Positions 35,025 through 44,430 of a stretch of DNA of 64,000 nucleotides are shown here, piece after piece. The stretch's first letter is position 1; each line of letters begins with the position of its first letter. Both the position numbers and the translations under genes were made by a program. This stretch comes from Perlabentimonas sp034003245. Its GTDB lineage: Bacteria; Bacteroidota; Bacteroidia; Bacteroidales; Tenuifilaceae. Under the pieces are notes generated by a model. That model saw only the letters and a program-made list of their open reading frames with translations. It was not told the DNA's origin and did no database searches. The stretch is from the NCBI GenBank assembly GCA_034003245.1, contig JAVEYY010000014.1, positions 1-64,000 on the forward strand, read 5' to 3'.

Positions 35025-35464
35025 TACTTATCGCGAGTCCACACTACTTCGCGGCCAATAATTGAAATACCAATGTAACCTTTAACCGATAACTTATTGG
35101 GATCCTTGTCGAACCACATTAAGCATTTATAGGTTTTTCCTTCCTTGGGATCGTAAATTTTGCCGTTGATCCACTCGTTGTTTTTTTGATTGAACTCGAA
35201 ACCCTCGAGTAACCTTAGGCCATTTATGGGTCGGTTTTGTAACTTCTTGTCTGGGTTTTTATCGTCAACCTTGGGCTTTCCATCCTTTAAGGGTTCCTTA
35301 AGCCAGGTTATTACACCGTTGTACTTGCCCGAGGCATCCTTCGATATGGTCACCTTGCTGTCACCATCCTGAGTTAGCCAAACACCAACCACCTTGTCGG
35401 CATTCTGTGCATAAAGAGCGGTTCCTAACAGAACCAAAATAAAAATACTAAGCGTCTTTCTCAT
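35024..35464 (-). CDS. DUF2147 exported protein
   Basis: This protein of 146 residues has a signal peptide ending LYAQ. The mature part is one DUF2147 domain: VVGVWLTQDGDSKVTISK at its start, then LRLLEGFEFN, GKIYDPKEGKTYKC and a final GYIGISIIGREVVWTR. The domain is a small envelope beta-barrel with unknown ligand. It is co-transcribed with comF downstream, although the two have no known functional link. Confidence 0.85.
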   Translation of the reverse strand: MRKTLSIFILVLLGTALYAQNADKVVGVWLTQDGDSKVTISKDASGKYNGVITWLKEPLKDGKPKVDDKNPDKKLQNRPINGLRLLEGFEFNQKNNEWINGKIYDPKEGKTYKCLMWFDKDPNKLSVKGYIGISIIGREVVWTRDK

Positions 35465-35589
35465 GTTTCAGAATTTTTAGGATTAACAACGCAAGTTAGT
35501 TTTTTTGTTGATACAACGTTTAATCAAGTAAGAAAAAGTAATTACAAACAAATGATTATGCACTTCATGCTATTAGGAAATGAACATCA

Positions 35590-36960
35590 CTAACTACCCT
35601 TACCAAAAAGTTGTCTAACCAACTCCTCAATTTTGGAAACCCTAACCAACTCAATGTTCTTCACAAATTTGCCTTCGTCCTTAAGGCTATACTTCGAAAT
35701 GAATATTTTCTCAAATCCAAGCTTTGCTGCTTCGGCTACGCGTTGATCCACCCTACTCACCTGCCTAATCTCACCCGACAAACCAACCTCGGCAGCAAAG
35801 CAAATGGATGAGGGAATGGCCAAATCGAAATTTGAGGAGAGAACCGAAGCAACTATTGCCAAATCCATGGCCGGATCGCTCACCCTTAGCCCTCCTGCCA
35901 GATTTAGAAACACATCCTTGGTTGCCAGCCTAAAACCGGCTCTTTTTTCTAAAACGGCTAAAATCATATTTAACCTGCGCGTATCATAACCCGTTGATGA
36001 TCGCTGTGGAGTCCCGTAAGCAGCAGTGCTTACAAGGGCTTGCGTCTCTATCAGAAATGGACGGGTTCCATCCATAGATGCCGAGATAGCTACACCGCTT
36101 AGTCCTTCGTCGCGATGCGAAAGAAGAATTTCTGAAGGGTTGGGAACCTCAACTAAGCCCACCGACTGCATCTCAAATATTCCCAGCTCTGATGTAGACC
36201 CAAACCGATTTTTTATCGATCGCAAAATTCGGTAGAGATAGTTGCTATCACCCTCAAACTGTAAAACCACATCTACAATATGTTCCAGTACTTTGGGCCC
36301 AGCAATACTTCCATCCTTAGTAATATGGCCAATCAAAATCACGGGAACTCCTGTGGTTTTAGCATATCGTAGCAAAGCCACAGCACATTCACGCACCTGT
36401 GACACAGAGCCGGGTGACGAATCGATTAAATCGCTGTATAGCGTTTGAATTGAGTCTATGACCACAAGGTCGGGTTCGGTATTCTGAGCCTGAGTAAGGA
36501 TATTGTCGAGAAGAGTTTCGTTAAGAATTAGGCACTCGGATTCGCCAGAGGTCAACCTATCGGCTCTAAGTTTTACCTGTCGTGCGCTCTCCTCGCCCGA
36601 AACGTAAAGCACCTTCCGATGATTTAACTTCAACGCCAATTGAAGTGCCAATGTCGATTTACCAATTCCCGGTTCTCCGCCAAGCAAGACAAGCGATCCG
36701 GGTACTAGTCCTCCCCCAAGTATTCGATTAAGCTCACCAATCCCTGTATCGATTCGCCGCTCGTTGCTCGACTCAATCTCTTTAAGTGGCTTGGGAATGG
36801 CACTTCGCGACACCTCTACCAAGCCTCCACGAGGCTTGCTTTGGCTAACTTTCTCCTCAACGTAGGTATTCCACTCGCCACACGATGGGCATCGGCCAAT
36901 CCACTTAACCGACTCGGCACCACAATTCTGGCACACATATGAACTTTTTACTTTTGCCAT
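35590..36960 (-). CDS. radA: DNA repair protein RadA
   Basis: This RecA-like ATPase helps branch migration in recombinational repair. It has 456 residues from the ATG at 36960 (an ATG two codons earlier is also possible). The domains are an N-terminal C4 zinc finger (CQNCG ... CPSCG), an ATPase with Walker A GGEPGIGKST and the RadA-specific KNRFG motif, and a C-terminal Lon-protease-like domain (about 290-455). Length and motif order are normal for the family. It is a single gene with 150 bp to the next minus-strand gene. Confidence 0.95.
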   Translation of the reverse strand: MAKVKSSYVCQNCGAESVKWIGRCPSCGEWNTYVEEKVSQSKPRGGLVEVSRSAIPKPLKEIESSNERRIDTGIGELNRILGGGLVPGSLVLLGGEPGIGKSTLALQLALKLNHRKVLYVSGEESARQVKLRADRLTSGESECLILNETLLDNILTQAQNTEPDLVVIDSIQTLYSDLIDSSPGSVSQVRECAVALLRYAKTTGVPVILIGHITKDGSIAGPKVLEHIVDVVLQFEGDSNYLYRILRSIKNRFGSTSELGIFEMQSVGLVEVPNPSEILLSHRDEGLSGVAISASMDGTRPFLIETQALVSTAAYGTPQRSSTGYDTRRLNMILAVLEKRAGFRLATKDVFLNLAGGLRVSDPAMDLAIVASVLSSNFDLAIPSSICFAAEVGLSGEIRQVSRVDQRVAEAAKLGFEKIFISKYSLKDEGKFVKNIELVRVSKIEELVRQLFGKGS

Positions 36961-37115
36961 TTGCACGTGTTTTTCAATTATCCTTTCGCTTTGTAAGTCC
37001 TATCAAACACATCGTTTTCAACTTGTTCAATATAAACTTCCAACCAAAATAAAGGTTCTGGTCAAAGTTAGCGAAAAGAGATAAGGGTAAGGTTCGAAAG
37101 TGAAAAAAGAAGCGA

Positions 37116-38120
37116 TTACTGAGTAAATTTCACATTTCTGTTTCGAAAGAAGAAATAAATCATAAATCCCACACCCAGAGCCAAAACAAGCAGCGTTTGC
37201 GACTCGTGCGAAATTACTGCAAAAATTAGTCCCTCCTCCCATGTAATTCCATATATACCTAGAGCCATTGCAACCATTACATGGTATGCACCAAATCCTC
37301 CCTGAACCGGTGCTGCCATACCATACGATCCCACAACCATTAGGAATAAAGCATCGATAGCGCTAAGCGAACTGGTTGTTTGGGTTGAGAAAATTAGAAG
37401 CCATGTCATCAACCAATACAAAAGCCAGAGAATTAAGGTATAGCCCATAAAAGCAACCCGTTTTTTCATGGTAAAAACAGATTTTACACCATCAATTAAT
37501 CCCCAAAAAAGGCTCGATATTTTGCTATGAAATTTTTTACCAAAGAAATTCCTTCTAATCAGCACTATCACCAGAATAATTACTAGAACTCCTGCCACAA
37601 TTAGTAGGGGAGAAACAACAAGTGCCGATTGAATCTTATCGCCAAGAGGAATAAGCGCTTTTTCCCATAAAAATTTCCCGAAAAACTCAACTCTTATCAC
37701 AAAAACAATAAGAGTTAATAAAAGAATAGCTAGCACATCGAATGCTCTCTCAACCAGTACCGTTCCAATTAACGATTCGAATGGGATTTTATCGGTTTTA
37801 CGCAGTGTTCCGCATCGTGTTATCTCCCCTAAACGAGGAAAAACAAGGTTCGCAACATAACCTGTTACAAGCGCTCCTGTAATGTTCCACAGCGAAGGTT
37901 TAAAGCCCAATGGCTCAATAAGTAACTGCCAACGTAATGCCCTAATAAAATGTGCGGCAGTACCAACAACCAGCGAAAGCAAAACCCACAGGTAATCAGC
38001 GTTTCTGAAGCCTTGAGTTAACGTAGTTAAATCTATTCCACGAAAAGCAAAATAGAGTAAAACAACGGCTAAGACAAAAAATATAAAAAGGTTAAGGTTC
38101 TTTTTGGTGGTAGGATTCAC
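37116..38120 (-). CDS. Lysylphosphatidylglycerol-synthase-TM/UPF0104 flippase-like protein
   Basis: This integral membrane protein of 334 residues has about eight helices. The patterns LRALRWQLLIEPLG and YVANLVFPRLGEITRC are typical of the UPF0104/AglD-like family, the membrane half of MprF-type proteins. It has no soluble synthase domain. Such proteins are thought to move lipids or lipid-linked sugars. It follows panD by 24 bp, so it is the third gene of the panC operon, a linkage I recall as common in Bacteroidota. Confidence 0.85.
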   Translation of the reverse strand: MNPTTKKNLNLFIFFVLAVVLLYFAFRGIDLTTLTQGFRNADYLWVLLSLVVGTAAHFIRALRWQLLIEPLGFKPSLWNITGALVTGYVANLVFPRLGEITRCGTLRKTDKIPFESLIGTVLVERAFDVLAILLLTLIVFVIRVEFFGKFLWEKALIPLGDKIQSALVVSPLLIVAGVLVIILVIVLIRRNFFGKKFHSKISSLFWGLIDGVKSVFTMKKRVAFMGYTLILWLLYWLMTWLLIFSTQTTSSLSAIDALFLMVVGSYGMAAPVQGGFGAYHVMVAMALGIYGITWEEGLIFAVISHESQTLLVLALGVGFMIYFFFRNRNVKFTQ

Positions 38121-38144
38121 GTGGTAAGGTGTCGTTTTTAGGCT

Positions 38145-38501
38145 TTATACCAGCTTATTGGTTTCGATATCGGGGAAAATTATTGCGGGTTTAAATGATT
38201 TTGCCTCCTCAAAATCCATCATGGCATACGACATAATTATTACCAGGTCGCCAACGGTACATTTGCGTGCAGCAGGACCGTTCAGGCAAATCTCGCCAGA
38301 TCCTCGTTTCCCTTTAATAATGTAGGTTTCGAGTCGTTCGCCATTGTTGATATTCACCACCTGAACCTTTTCGTGCTCAATTAAATTCGCTGCATCAAGC
38401 AAATCCTCATCAATGGTAATGCTCCCAACATAGTACAGATTTGCCTCAGTGACCCGGGCTTGATGAATCTTTGATTTTACTACTTCGATATACATTTTCA
38501 T
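38145..38501 (-). CDS. panD: Aspartate 1-decarboxylase
   Basis: This enzyme makes beta-alanine from aspartate for pantothenate and coenzyme A. It has 118 residues, a normal length. The self-cleavage site that yields the pyruvoyl group is seen in YVGSIT, with Ser about residue 26. Conserved RKCTVGDLVIIMSYA lies near the C-terminus. The start may be the first ATG or the one two codons later. It lies 18 bp behind panC, whose product uses the beta-alanine made here. Confidence 0.95.
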   Translation of the reverse strand: MKMYIEVVKSKIHQARVTEANLYYVGSITIDEDLLDAANLIEHEKVQVVNINNGERLETYIIKGKRGSGEICLNGPAARKCTVGDLVIIMSYAMMDFEEAKSFKPAIIFPDIETNKLV

Positions 38502-38519
38502 TTTCTGTTAGCAATCCTA

Positions 38520-39359
38520 TTAAAACAACACGTTATCAATGAGCCTTACCTCACCAACTTGAACCGCTATACACCCAACAACGCTCTCGGCATCATTCCA
38601 ATCGTCTACTGGTTCTAGGGTTTTGGCATTGGCAATTTCAAAGTACTCTACCCTTAGTAAGGGGTCAGAATTTATCTCACTTATTACCCAATCTATCGTT
38701 TCTTTAACGTTTGTGACTGTTCTTTTGTTTCGGGCCGCAAACAGTGTTTTGGCAATTAGTGGTGCACTCTGGCGCTGCTGATGGGAAAGTAAGGTGTTTC
38801 GTGAACTCATGGCTAAGCCATCGTCTTCTCTAACTGTAGGACAAGAAACAATTTCAACTCCCATATTTAAGTCGCTCACCATTCTTCGGATAATTGCTAG
38901 CTGCTGAAAATCTTTCTGTCCAAAATAAGCCTTGGAGGGGTTAACTATGGCGAATAGCTTGCTTACCACCTGTGCTACACCGTTGAAATGACCGGGTCGG
39001 TGAACACCTTCCATTACTTTATCAAGATTGCCAAAATCGAATAATCGGGTATCGGGTTCTGGATAGATCTCCTCAACATTGGGAGCAAATACCAAATCCA
39101 CCCCTACCGATTCACACATTTTAAGATCTTGCTCAAGTGTGCGAGGGTATTTACGAAGATCGTTAGGATTATTAAACTGAGTTGGATTAACAAAAATGCT
39201 AACCACAACACAAGTGTTTTCTTCATTTGCCCGACTCATCAGCTCTGTGTGCCCACGATGCAGCGCCCCCATGGTTGGAACAAAGGCAATTGCCTTACCT
39301 GCTTTGCGTTGTGAGTCTAACACAACATCCACCTCGGGAATGGTTTTAACTACTTTCAT
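38520..39359 (-). CDS. panC: Pantothenate synthetase
   Basis: This enzyme joins pantoate and beta-alanine with ATP to form pantothenate. It has 279 residues. Visible motifs are FVPTMGALHRGHTELM (the HxGH nucleotide site), VSIFVNPTQF, FGQKDFQQLAIIRRMV and a KMSKS-like SSRNTLLS. It is the first gene of the panC-panD-flippase operon, with a good promoter 33-62 bp upstream. No panB is in the window. Confidence 0.96.
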   Translation of the reverse strand: MKVVKTIPEVDVVLDSQRKAGKAIAFVPTMGALHRGHTELMSRANEENTCVVVSIFVNPTQFNNPNDLRKYPRTLEQDLKMCESVGVDLVFAPNVEEIYPEPDTRLFDFGNLDKVMEGVHRPGHFNGVAQVVSKLFAIVNPSKAYFGQKDFQQLAIIRRMVSDLNMGVEIVSCPTVREDDGLAMSSRNTLLSHQQRQSAPLIAKTLFAARNKRTVTNVKETIDWVISEINSDPLLRVEYFEIANAKTLEPVDDWNDAESVVGCIAVQVGEVRLIDNVLF

Positions 39360-39391
39360 TATCAGGCAAATAATGGTGATTTTTGAGCGGA

Positions 39392-39421
39392 CAAAGGTAG
39401 TTGTTAAAGTAATAATATCAA
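39392..39421 (-). promoter_or_regulatory. Promoter of the panC operon
   Basis: On the minus strand, TTG (39421-39419), a 19-bp spacer and TACCTTTG (39399-39392) match the consensus fully. Confidence 0.7.
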
Positions 39422-39662
39422 AACCTCACAGTATTTTCTTTGTTTGCCCTCAACACATAAAGTATTGTTGTTGTTATTATACTAGAAATCAAAAGCTGTT
39501 GTTTGAAAATCTCAGTATTGATAGGTACAAATAGCGAATAGACAATCGTAACTAAAATCGGCCAAAGGATTCTGTGTTTTTGTCAAGGTTTCTCTGTGGG
39601 TATCTAATATTGATTGAAAATCAACATGTAAAACACTTCGAGAAATTGTGAATTTTTTTTTA

Positions 39663-39670
39663 TACTTTTG
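39663..39670 (+). promoter_or_regulatory. Possible -7 element for the GT5-like gene
   Basis: TACTTTTG lies 88 bp before the ATG at 39759. The nearest TTG (39646) is too close for a good spacer. The rest of the 399-bp divergent gap 39360-39758 is AT-rich with no recognised feature. Confidence 0.35.
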
Positions 39671-39758
39671 TAGTCTGAAAATTTTCGACTTTTTGCAAAG
39701 CTGCAAAATACGAATTTTTAAAGGCTAACTGTTTGTGGTTAAGAAAATAGACTGAGAA

Positions 39759-40583
39759 ATGAAAAGCGTAAAGGTACTATTCATCTCACAAGAGATAACC
39801 CCTTATCTCGATGAGAGCAATATGTCGGTTATAGGTAGAAACTTACCACAGGGTATTCAAGAGAAAGGACGCGAGATCCGCACGTTTATGCCCCGCTGGG
39901 GTTGTATCAACGAGCGTCGAAATCAGCTGCATGAGGTGATTCGCCTTTCGGGAATGAATCTGGTAATCGATGATGCAGACCACCCGCTAATCATAAAGGT
40001 TGCCTCTATTCAGAGCGCACGAATGCAGGTTTACTTTATTGATAACGAGGATTATTTCCAGCGCAAGAACCTGCTGGTTGATGAGAGTGGCAACTACTTT
40101 GCGGATAATGATGAGCGCGCCATTTTCTTTGCTCGCGGTGTTATGGAAACTGTAAAAAAACTTCGCTGGGCTCCTGATATTGTACACTGCCATGGCTGGT
40201 TCTCCTCCTTTATCCCCATTCTGGTTAAGCAAACCTACAAGGAAGATCCAATTTTTGCTAAGTCAAAAGTGGTTTACTCGGTGTACAACGATGAGTTTTC
40301 CCCTGCACTAAATCCAAGGATTAAGAGCAAGTTACAGCTTGAAAATATCAGCAAAAAAGATTTAGAACTTCTTAACACTCCAGATTACATAAACTTAACT
40401 AAGTTTGCCCTGAAGTTCTCTGATGGCATAATTTTTGGCAGCCCAACAATTAATCCTTCCATTGAGGAGTATACTAATACTGTGCAAAAACCCGTTTTAG
40501 GATATCATGGTATGGAGGAGTATGTTGAGCAAATCAATGTGTTTTACGATAAGGTATTAAATAACTCCAGCAATGACAAATAG
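39759..40583 (+). CDS. Glycogen/starch-synthase N-domain protein (short GT5)
   Basis: This protein of 274 residues resembles only the N-terminal Rossmann half of GT5 glycogen synthases (ISQEITPYLDESNMSVIGRNLP, IRTFMPRWG, DIVHCHGW). The C-terminal ADP-glucose-binding half is missing, and the usual KTGG-type loop is replaced by DESNMSV. Full glycogen synthases have about 480 residues. This short form beside panC is, as I recall, common across Bacteroidota, so it is a settled family rather than a fresh truncation. It is unlikely to be a working glycosyltransferase. It overlaps the next gene slightly if that one starts at 40573. Confidence 0.82.
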   Translation: MKSVKVLFISQEITPYLDESNMSVIGRNLPQGIQEKGREIRTFMPRWGCINERRNQLHEVIRLSGMNLVIDDADHPLIIKVASIQSARMQVYFIDNEDYFQRKNLLVDESGNYFADNDERAIFFARGVMETVKKLRWAPDIVHCHGWFSSFIPILVKQTYKEDPIFAKSKVVYSVYNDEFSPALNPRIKSKLQLENISKKDLELLNTPDYINLTKFALKFSDGIIFGSPTINPSIEEYTNTVQKPVLGYHGMEEYVEQINVFYDKVLNNSSNDK

Positions 40584-40611
40584 TAAATTCGCACGCCCTC
40601 TTTTCAGCTCT

Positions 40612-41907
40612 ATGAAAAAATTTAAAGTGTTTTCTATTTCCGTTCTTTTCGCTCTTTCTCTTTGGCAATGTGTTTCTGCTCCCGATTTTCTTGGCGGCGA
40701 AATTCTTCCTGATGACGACTTTTTTAGAGTTAAAACCGATACCTCTTTTCAACTTTCTGCTTATACACAAGCCTACGATTCGCTAAACACGACTGGTTTT
40801 ACCTTGGCTATGCTTGGCGAAACATTTGATCCAATATTTGGTAAGAGTAGAGCATCGTTCCTTACGCAACTCTATTTAGGCTGGTTAGATCACTCGTTTG
40901 GGAAAAATCCCTCGGTTGATTCAGCTTTCCTTGTTCTTTATCTTAACGATAAACTTGGCAACGAACCCATAGAAATTGGGGTGTTTGAACTGGCCGACTC
41001 AATAAAAGCCAATACTGCCTATAACGGGCTTGGAAGTATTGATAATTTTATCAGTAATATTGAAATTGGTTCTTCTGCCACACCCTACTCTGGCGAAGAG
41101 GTGAAGCTGAAAATCCCAATAAGCAACGATTGGGTTTTAAACAGAATTATTAACCCATCTCTTGAGGACTCAACAATAATGAGCAGCCAGAATAACTTTG
41201 TAAAGCATTTTCCTGGTATATACATTACTCCCAAAAACACCTTTGCTTCACACGCAAAGGGTATGTATGCCTTTAATTATACTAGCCTCGAATCAAAACT
41301 TCTTATCTACTACAAGAACGACGCCGTGCTCGAGGATGAAAATAATGAGAATTATAACTTTTCTCTGGTTTTCTCTACTTACAATGCACGCTTCAACCAT
41401 TTTGTCCATGATCATTCGCTGGCCGATCCTGCAATTACTGTAAACTTCAATACCCCCGAAATCTCACAGGATACCGTACTTTACGTTAAAGGATTGGGCT
41501 CCGTTCGCTCCGAAATATTTCTTGATGATATCACCAAGTGGATTGAAAAGATGCCCGTTTCAATTAACCGTGCTGAACTTAGGATTGAGATGGAAGATCA
41601 CAACCAAATGCCTGCCGATACCCTGCTAAATCAACTTCTCTTATATACTCTTGAGGACAATCAGCGGATGAATTTAATTGACAGAACTATTAATGAGGAA
41701 CGATTCGGCGGAAAATATAGCAAAAGTAAAAAGTATTACTCGTTCAACATAACCTATCATTTACAGTCGCTTCTTAACGATCCTAGCCAAAAAAGGTCGG
41801 TTATAGTTGAACCTCGATACGCTTACAATAGCGCTGAAGGCGCAGTGCTGCGGAGCCCTGCTCACAGCCAGCCCATGAAGCTGATTATTACTTACACTAA
41901 ATTTTAG
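40612..41907 (+). CDS. DUF4270 lipoprotein
   Basis: This protein has 431 residues from the ATG at 40612, which begins a lipoprotein signal (MKKFKVFSISV ... LSLWQC). An in-frame ATG at 40573 would put 13 residues in front. The mature start APDFLGGEILPDDD is typical of DUF4270, a family of Bacteroidota surface lipoproteins with unknown function that often sits beside this short GT5 gene. The body is beta-rich. It ends five bases before glmS, so the genes are probably co-transcribed. Confidence 0.85.
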   Translation: MKKFKVFSISVLFALSLWQCVSAPDFLGGEILPDDDFFRVKTDTSFQLSAYTQAYDSLNTTGFTLAMLGETFDPIFGKSRASFLTQLYLGWLDHSFGKNPSVDSAFLVLYLNDKLGNEPIEIGVFELADSIKANTAYNGLGSIDNFISNIEIGSSATPYSGEEVKLKIPISNDWVLNRIINPSLEDSTIMSSQNNFVKHFPGIYITPKNTFASHAKGMYAFNYTSLESKLLIYYKNDAVLEDENNENYNFSLVFSTYNARFNHFVHDHSLADPAITVNFNTPEISQDTVLYVKGLGSVRSEIFLDDITKWIEKMPVSINRAELRIEMEDHNQMPADTLLNQLLLYTLEDNQRMNLIDRTINEERFGGKYSKSKKYYSFNITYHLQSLLNDPSQKRSVIVEPRYAYNSAEGAVLRSPAHSQPMKLIITYTKF

Positions 41908-41912
41908 ATTTT

Positions 41913-43748
41913 ATGTGCGGTATTGTTGCATATAACGGGAACAAAGAGGCATATCCAATTATTATTAGTGGATTAAAGAGATTAGAGTACAGAGGCTACG
42001 ATTCCGCTGGCGTTTGTTTGGTTGATGGTGATGTAAAGGTATACAAGCAGAAGGGTAAGGTTTCTGATCTTGAAAAGCATATCGATACAAACCCAGTAAC
42101 CGGATGCATCGGAATCGGTCACACTCGCTGGGCTACCCATGGTGAACCCAACGATGTGAATGCTCACCCGCACACATCAATGAATGGCCATTTTGTGATA
42201 ATTCACAATGGAATTATTGAGAATTATGGTCACCTAAAATCTCGTTTAGAGCGACGGGGATATGTATTTAATTCGGAAACCGATACCGAAATTCTAGTAA
42301 ATCTGATTGAGTATATCTATCTAAAAGGAAATATCTCCGCTGAAATAGCCGTTAGGCTTGCGCTTACTAAGGTTGTTGGTGCTTATGGAATTGTAGTAAT
42401 ATGCCGCGATGAACCCGGAACATTAATAGCCGCTCGCAAGGGGAGTCCGCTGGTAATAGGAGTTGGCGACAATGAGTACTTTGTTGCATCCGATGCAACA
42501 CCAATTATTGAGTATACCAATAGTGTTATATTCCTCAACGACAACGATGTTGCCGTTATCAAAAAGAATGAACTAACGCTCAAAACCATCCTAAATGAAG
42601 CGTTAGAACCCAAGATTCAAACTCTTGATCTAGATCTTGAGGAGATAGAAAAGAATGGTTTTGACCATTTTATGCTTAAGGAGATTTATGAGCAACCTCG
42701 CAGCATCACCGATACTTTTCGGGGACGAATTGCTGCCGATCTCAAAAACATCCACTTAGGGGGGCTATACCAAGTACTTCCTCGGTTGGTAAAAGCGAAA
42801 AGAATAATTCTTATTGGATGCGGTACATCTTGGCATGCCGCTCTTGTTGGTGAATACCTAATCGAAGAGTTTGCCCGCATTCCGGTGGAGGTTGAGTACG
42901 CTTCGGAATTTCGATATCGAAACCCCATTATTAACAAGGATGATATTATTATTGCCATAAGCCAAAGTGGTGAAACCGCCGATACTCTCGCCGCCATTAG
43001 GTTAGCCCGCGAAGCGGGTGCTCTTGTTTTGGGTATTTGTAACGTGGTGGGCTCGAGTATTCCACGCGAAACTGATGCCGGCGTGTATACTCACGCTGGT
43101 CCTGAAATTGGGGTTGCCTCAACAAAAGCATTCACGGCTCAAGTAACCGTGCTTACGCTAATGGCCATGTTGCTGGGTCGCAAACGCGATATCATTACTC
43201 AGGCTCGTTACGAACAGTTAATCTGCGAGATGATGGCTGTTCCCCAAAAAATTGAGAAAATTCTCCAATCAAATGAAAAGATTAAAGAGGTTTCCGCGGT
43301 ATTTAAGGATGCCACAAACTTCCTATACCTGGGAAGGGGATATTTCTTTCCCGTTGCCCTTGAGGGAGCACTTAAACTAAAGGAGATTTCCTATATACAC
43401 GCCGAAGGTTACCCTGCTGCCGAAATGAAGCATGGACCTATTGCTCTTATTGACGAAAAAATGCCTGTTGTTGTAATAGCCCCACAGGATAATAGTTACG
43501 AAAAAGTGGTTAGCAATATCCAAGAGGTAAAAGCACGCAAGGGTGTTGTTATTGCTATTGTAACCGAAGGAGATACTGTTATTAAGGCCATGTCGGATTA
43601 TGTTATTGAAATTCCTAAGGCCAGTGAAATAGTGGAATCACTTTTGGCAGTAATTCCTTTGCAGCTTTTAGCTTACCACATTGCTCTTATGCGCGGCTGC
43701 AACGTTGATCAACCCCGAAATTTGGCAAAATCTGTAACCGTAGAGTAA
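41913..43748 (+). CDS. glmS: Glutamine-fructose-6-phosphate aminotransferase
   Basis: This enzyme makes glucosamine 6-phosphate, the first step to UDP-GlcNAc for peptidoglycan and lipid A. It has 611 residues. The N-terminal CGIVAYNG contains the nucleophile Cys2 of the glutaminase domain (to about 225). Two SIS domains follow (GCGTSWHAAL, SQSGETADTL, then EGALKLKEISYIHAEGYPAAE), and the end DQPRNLAKSVTVE is canonical. No glmS ribozyme is seen upstream, as expected outside Firmicutes. Confidence 0.97.
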   Translation: MCGIVAYNGNKEAYPIIISGLKRLEYRGYDSAGVCLVDGDVKVYKQKGKVSDLEKHIDTNPVTGCIGIGHTRWATHGEPNDVNAHPHTSMNGHFVIIHNGIIENYGHLKSRLERRGYVFNSETDTEILVNLIEYIYLKGNISAEIAVRLALTKVVGAYGIVVICRDEPGTLIAARKGSPLVIGVGDNEYFVASDATPIIEYTNSVIFLNDNDVAVIKKNELTLKTILNEALEPKIQTLDLDLEEIEKNGFDHFMLKEIYEQPRSITDTFRGRIAADLKNIHLGGLYQVLPRLVKAKRIILIGCGTSWHAALVGEYLIEEFARIPVEVEYASEFRYRNPIINKDDIIIAISQSGETADTLAAIRLAREAGALVLGICNVVGSSIPRETDAGVYTHAGPEIGVASTKAFTAQVTVLTLMAMLLGRKRDIITQARYEQLICEMMAVPQKIEKILQSNEKIKEVSAVFKDATNFLYLGRGYFFPVALEGALKLKEISYIHAEGYPAAEMKHGPIALIDEKMPVVVIAPQDNSYEKVVSNIQEVKARKGVVIAIVTEGDTVIKAMSDYVIEIPKASEIVESLLAVIPLQLLAYHIALMRGCNVDQPRNLAKSVTVE

Positions 43749-43758
43749 TCGAATTATT

Positions 43759-44430
43759 ATGTCTTTCATCCACAAAAAAACTGTTGAGTTTTTAGTCGAT
43801 TTAAAAGATAATAATAATCGGGAGTGGTTTAACACCAACCGAGAAAGATACGATTTTGCTCTTCAGAACTTTAAGGAATTTACAGATAAACTAATTCTTA
43901 GCATTGCCTCATTCGACAAATCCATAGCCTCGTTAGAGGCTAAAGATTGTATTTTCAGAATATATCGCGATGTAAGGTTTGCCCGAGACAAAAATCCCTA
44001 CAAAACAAATATGGGCGCCTATATTGCCCGTGGAGGAAGAAAAAGCCCTTTTGCTGGTTACTACTTTCACCTCGAACCAGAAGAATCTTTCGTTTCGGGA
44101 GGAATTTACATGGCACCTAACCCAATTCTAAAGAAGATAAGGGAGGATATAGATTATTATCACGAAGAGTTTCGGGGAATTGTGGAAAGTGAAGTTTTTC
44201 AGAAAACTTTTACTTCTATTGGGTCAGAATCACTAAAACGTGTTCCTGCGGGTTTTTCATCTGATTCTCCCGTGGCAAAATATCTAATGCTTAAGCACAT
44301 AACCCCTTCAAGACCTCTTAAATCCAATGAAATTCTCGACTCCAATCTCATCGAAAGGATTTCAGCCAACTACAAGGTGATGCTTCCCTTGATTGCTTTT
44401 ATTAACAGGTCGATAGAAACCGAAGATTAA
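43759..44430 (+). CDS. DUF2461 protein
   Basis: This cytosolic protein of 223 residues has the pattern of DUF2461 (TIGR02453): FLVDLKDNNNREWFNTNRERY at the start, then FRIYRDVRFARDKNPYKTNMGAYI and FHLEPEESFVSGGIYMA. The function of the family is unknown. It follows glmS by 10 bp and overlaps the convergent trpS by 4 bp. Confidence 0.9.
   Translation: MSFIHKKTVEFLVDLKDNNNREWFNTNRERYDFALQNFKEFTDKLILSIASFDKSIASLEAKDCIFRIYRDVRFARDKNPYKTNMGAYIARGGRKSPFAGYYFHLEPEESFVSGGIYMAPNPILKKIREDIDYYHEEFRGIVESEVFQKTFTSIGSESLKRVPAGFSSDSPVAKYLMLKHITPSRPLKSNEILDSNLIERISANYKVMLPLIAFINRSIETED

Noticed and set aside
39759..40583. Short GT5 protein as a fresh pseudogene
   Set aside because: The frame is intact, and I recall the same short form at the same place in related genomes.
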